From Arabidopsis thaliana (lineage: Eukaryota; Streptophyta; Magnoliopsida; Brassicales; Brassicaceae), in NCBI RefSeq assembly GCF_000001735.4, contig NC_003076.8:15751835-15815834 (forward strand): DNA of 64,000 nt, given 5' to 3'. The notes below the pieces were generated by a model. That model worked only from the letters and a program-made list of their open reading frames with translations, had not been told where the DNA came from and made no database searches. Shown here one piece after another: positions 60,200-64,000 of this stretch. The translations under genes were made by a program, and so were the position numbers. Each line of letters begins with the position of its first letter. The stretch's first letter is position 1.

Positions 60200-60830
60200 G
60201 GGAGATTTGTAAAACTACCCTTTTTTTACTACCCTTTTGAAACAATACCCTTTTATGTTGTCTATTTTTAAAAATATCCTTTCTTTTGAACAAAATGACC
60301 AAATTACCCTCATCTAATAGAAACATGTAATTAGAAACTGAACTTTTTCCGCCAATTTTTTGGCGCCAAAATTTTTTTTCCCGCCAAAAAAAATTCCGCC
60401 AAATTTTTTTTTCGTAACAATTTTTTTCTCAGCCAAAAAAATTAATTTTTAAAATCCTTGTAAATATTTATTTGCGGCAAATAGATTTACAAGGGATTTT
60501 AAAAGGGTTTTAAAAGATTTACAAGAGATTTTAAAAAGGTTTAAAAAGATTTATAAAAGCTTTTAAAAGAGTTAACTTAAAATCTATTTTGGCGGGAAAT
60601 ATTTTTTTGAAATTTTTTGCCGGGAAATTTTTGGCGGGAAATTTATTTTGGAATATTTTATGCAAAAAAATATTAATATTTCATTTTGTTAACTTAAAAC
60701 AATTTCCAAATAAGGGTAAAATGGTCATTAAAAATTTAAAGAGCGTAAAAATAAAAATGGATAAAACAAAAGGGTAGAGTTGAAAAGGGGCATCATGAAA
60801 AGGGCATTAGAAAGAATTTTTCTTATTGGT
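60200..60830. mobile_element. Non-autonomous Mutator/VANDAL-like element with E2F-type sites
   Basis: The left end (GATTTGTAAAACTACCCTTT and repeats of ACCCTTTT) and the right end (AAAGGGTAGAGTTGAAAAGG, AAAAGGGCATTAG) are imperfect inverted copies. The interior has inverted TTGGCGGGAAA words and no coding capacity. The TTTGTAAAACTACCC end recalls Arabidopsis VANDAL elements. The exact termini and target duplication are not resolved. Confidence 0.5.
60377..60641. promoter_or_regulatory. Cluster of E2F-consensus sites
   Basis: TTTGGCGGGAAA occurs exactly three times: at 60377-60388 (minus) and at 60588-60599 and 60630-60641 (plus). A variant TTTGCCGGGAAA lies at 60616-60627. The word equals the strong plant E2F-DP binding consensus. 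Confidence 0.6.
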
Positions 60831-63096
60831 TAAAACATATACTCTAAACCGTTTATTATACTTTTTATCATTCAAACATTTGTACTGTACCACTTATTTT
60901 TCATTGACTACACATATTTCTCATACTGCGTTTTTTCTTAACAAATCGCACTATACTACTAAATCCATTTGATCTGCATTGCCAAATCCATTCCTCCCAT
61001 TGGAAGTCTATATTTACAATAAAGATACACGATAAATGAGACCACCATTAATGGTTCTACATCCATACGTGCTCACTAATCACTTTGTGTGTGCTCTATT
61101 TCCTGAATTTGTTACGTGTGATTAGACTACCGGAAGGAACAGAAGATTGCATTAGTCGAAAGAATTTTGCTCTTCTTATTTTATCGCTTAGTAGCATGTT
61201 TCACTTTGTGGATATCAAACTTCTGACTTTTATTGAAGCTAGCTACCACTACTTTCAATAAACTGGTTAATCTCAATTAAACAATTATTGGTGACGGTTG
61301 CAGTTTCTTGGAAGCTGCCACTCTCAATAAACTAATAGAAATTGTTGTCTTGACTTTTAATTTTTTGATACAGTACCATTAAAACTTAAGAAACTTAAAA
61401 AAGACTCACATATACCAAGAATCCGAATCCAACCCGAACCCAAAAATATTTTGGGTATTTTTGGTTATTTTTTCATTTTTACTAAAATAACCGAACCGAC
61501 CCGAACCCGAACCGAAACCGAACCGAATTTTTAGAATACCCGAATGGTTCTCAACCTCCTACCCGAATAGACCCGATACCCGAAAAAAAAGAACCGAACC
61601 CGAATGGGTACCCGAATGCCCACGCCTAACTCAAACTAACAAAAGCACCAATCGCTCATTTCCAAAACCCATTAAAACAAGTGTAGTATCACAAGTCAAT
61701 GAAATGTCTAAGTTGAATAAGCAAAGAGACCAAAACTCATTTATAACTCAGTTAGTCTAAACTTGAAACCAGTAATTGTTACCTTAATATCACAAAACCT
61801 GTTTCTAGTCCAGTATTTGAAGCTTGCAACTTCTCAGAAAGCAACCATGTCAATCCCTGCAACAAAAGAAAGATGGAACCGATTCAAGTCTTAGTGTTTT
61901 GCAAAGGGTTTCATTTCTTAAACCCAATAAATAAACACTTCTTTCGTCAAGAACAAGCTAACCAAACTATAAATCAGAAAGTACAAAAACCTTCTAGCAA
62001 CAATTCAAAATTCAAAGACCTCAATTCAAAATTCGAAGAGAAGAGCACAAAGTAAACCAAATTCTTAGAACCACTTCAATTTTAGCTAAGCTAACGGAAA
62101 CCCAGAAACATAAGGATCGAAATACAAGAGAAGAGTCCAGAGAAGATAACAGAAACCCAGAAACATAAGGATCGAAATAGAAGAGAAAGTCCAGAGAAGA
62201 AAACAAACCTAAAGACGTCGATAAACAGTGAAGCTTGATGAACAGAGGAGCTTGACGAACAGAGGAAGCTAGATGAACAGAGGAAGGTGTTGAACAGAGG
62301 AAGCTCGTCGGGCAAATCGCCGAGAGATCGGAGAAGGAGAACAAAGTCGAGAGAAGAAGCTGCGTCAAACGCAAGTGTTTTAGGGTTATGTTTTTTTGTG
62401 ATTTTCAAAAATATTCAGGACATTCTGATCATTTTCTATGTCGATCGCAATTTAACGCTGAATTAAAATAGCGTCAACACCCTAAGTATATTTCTTTTTT
62501 TTCTGACCAACAAAGTCTTCTGATCTATTTTACTGATTTCAACATCAAAAAATTATTTGAAAACACTCCGCCCCCACCCACCCAATTCTACCTTTACCGG
62601 AGTATTTTTAACGTACGGTTGAAAAAGAAAAGAAACAAAAAAACCCGGCCCATCTGTATACACTCAATAGACCCATGATTCTTACAACCTTCAACAAAAT
62701 CTAAGCCCAATTCACGGCCCATCTCAAAGCTTCCGCTTTCATCTTTCACAACTTCGATCATCTCTCTCAGAGAACACATCCGATGCTTCTCCGATCGCCA
62801 TTCACAGAGCCAATTGCAGAGAACAAGGATCCACGTTTGATGTGTTTCTTCTGATTCACGACAACAAAGATCTGATTCTCAATTGAGTTTTGAAATCAAG
62901 CTCTCATCACTCTACCACATCGGCTCGAGCCTTCACCATTGTCTCTTACACTAAGAGCTTATTCTTCGTTCACCATTTCTCTATTACTGTTGTCTCTCAT
63001 AGTAGAAGCTGAGCAAAATTTGGATCTCTTTCGATCCCGATCTCTTCTACAAAACTCCGCCATTTTTGTAGTACCTCTCTCGTGATCTGCAGCAAG
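60831..63096. other. Intergenic region and GNL1 promoter/leader
   Basis: 61400-61630 is rich in CCGAAC/ACCCGAA words. Degenerate repeats lie at 62096-62310. From about 62700 the pyrimidine-rich sequence looks like the GNL1 promoter and first 5'UTR exon, ending at 63096. No protein gene is recognised. Confidence 0.5.
62096..62310. repeat. Two local direct-repeat sets
   Basis: A roughly 57-bp unit (AAACCCAGAAACATAAGGATC and following, with GAGTCCAGAGAAGA) occurs twice at about 62096-62205. Then a roughly 20-bp unit (GATGAACAGAGGAAGCT and variants) occurs four to five times at 62225-62310. Confidence 0.75.
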
Positions 63097-63387
63097 GTAC
63101 ACTGAACTTGTCTCGATCCACTTCCTCTTACGCTTTCCGTTTTCAAAATCTCCCTCTAGAACTGTGATTAGCTCTTAAGTTTTCGTGGTTTTTGCTATTC
63201 CTCTAATGAACTTAGTTAGATCTGAATTTGTGTTACTTAAGTTTAGTTTTAGTCACTGAAAATTCTGAACCATGGATGTTACATAGATCGTATAAGTTAC
63301 TGTATATATCCGAATTTGGTGAAATGAAAAAGTAAGAGGAATCTCTAATCTGAATCCTGTTATTGAAAAAGCTTTGACTATTTGCAG
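63097..63387 (+). other. 5'UTR intron of GNL1 (predicted)
   Basis: Donor AGCAAG|GTACAC and acceptor TATTTGCAG|CTTGC enclose 291 bp. The acceptor lies 52 bases before the start codon. Confidence 0.6.
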
Positions 63388-63439
63388 CTTGCATGCTTGG
63401 AGTGTGTTCTTGTGATTGAGCCAAGAAGTTGGGGCGAGT

Positions 63440-64000
63440 ATGGGGTATCAGAATCATCCTTCGGGAAGTAACTCGTTCCATGGAGAGTTCAAGAGATGTC
63501 ACTCCAAACCGTCTAAAGGTGCGGTGGCGTCCATGATTAATTCTGAAATTGGTGCAGTTTTGGCTGTGATGAGGAGAAATGTACGGTGGGGTGTTCGATA
63601 TATAGCAGATGATGATCAGTTAGAGCATTCTCTTATCCATTCTTTGAAAGAATTGCGTAAGCAGATATTTTCATGGCAAAGCAATTGGCAATATGTTGAC
63701 CCTAGATTGTACATACAGCCCTTTTTGGATGTTATATTGTCTGATGAAACTGGTGCTCCGATTACTGGCGTTGCTTTGTCATCTGTTTACAAGATCTTAA
63801 CCCTCGAAGTTTTTACTCTTGAAACTGTGAATGTGGGAGAGGCAATGCATATAATAGTTGATGCTGTAAAAAGCTGTCGTTTCGAGGTAACGGATCCTGC
63901 CTCAGAGGAAGTGGTTTTGATGAAGATACTTCAAGTTCTACTGGCTTGTGTAAAGAGTAAGGCGTCTAATGGATTGAGTAATCAAGACATTTGCACCATC
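63440..64000 (+). CDS. GNL1: GNOM-like 1 ARF-GEF (GNL1), N-terminal part
   Basis: The frame opens at ATGGGGTATCAGAATC and stays open for 187 codons to the window edge. It starts MGYQNHPSGSNSF and continues with the DCB dimerisation/cyclophilin-binding domain of GBF-type ARF guanine-nucleotide exchange factors (INSEIGAVLAVMRRN, WGVRY, FLDVILSDETGAPITG, SSVYKIL, VLLACVKSK). GNL1/ERMO1 (AT5G39500) acts at the Golgi in COPI-dependent retrograde transport and selective endocytosis, and is the closest paralogue of GNOM. The catalytic SEC7 domain lies outside the window. A 5'UTR intron precedes it. Confidence 0.95.
   Translation, partial: MGYQNHPSGSNSFHGEFKRCHSKPSKGAVASMINSEIGAVLAVMRRNVRWGVRYIADDDQLEHSLIHSLKELRKQIFSWQSNWQYVDPRLYIQPFLDVILSDETGAPITGVALSSVYKILTLEVFTLETVNVGEAMHIIVDAVKSCRFEVTDPASEEVVLMKILQVLLACVKSKASNGLSNQDICTI

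Overview
The window is plant nuclear DNA: AT-rich, with split genes using GT-AG introns, long non-coding gaps and plant-specific families (PPR, DC1, S-protein homologue, SnRK1, GNOM-like). Gene order and lengths match my memory of Arabidopsis thaliana chromosome 5, about AT5G39350 to AT5G39500. Locus names come from recall, not a search. Exon structures were worked out by hand. For four split genes the spliced lengths close in frame: 412 aa (PTEN1), 454 aa (saccharopine dehydrogenase-like), 511 aa (EDR2-C family) and 494 aa (SnRK1.3). CDC2C gives 644 aa.

Region 1-26 kb is mostly single-copy housekeeping and signalling genes: a PPR protein (partial), EID1-like F-box EDL2, a two-exon SCR/defensin-like peptide gene beside a decayed S-domain receptor kinase, a calmodulin-binding-domain protein, an EFR-like LRR receptor kinase that has lost most of its LRRs, the pollen phosphatase PTEN1, a saccharopine dehydrogenase-like oxidoreductase, the CDK-like kinase CDC2C and an EDR2-C (DUF1336) protein.

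Region 26-34 kb is transposon-rich (a solo LTR with perfect target duplication and a Helitron 3' end), followed by SnRK1.3.

Region 34-56 kb is a young, unstable cluster. It has four full-length paralogous F-box genes plus one broken copy, whose C-terminal half resembles the FBXO31 substrate-binding domain. Two DC1 zinc-finger genes are embedded, one of them cut by a second solo LTR of the same family. There are also a LINE fragment and another Helitron-like end. Flanks of the F-box genes are shared in a mosaic way, pointing to unequal exchange or gene conversion.

Region 56-64 kb holds retroelement debris, an S-protein homologue gene, short tandem repeats, a Mutator/VANDAL-like non-autonomous element carrying several E2F-type sites, and the first 187 codons of GNL1 (ARF-GEF) with its 5'UTR intron.

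I saw no bacterial-type operon, CRISPR array, rRNA or convincing tRNA. The most interesting signals are the FBXO31-like F-box array, the SCR-like/S-receptor pair, the inverted transmembrane segment in the receptor remnant, the two solo LTRs and the E2F-site-bearing element.
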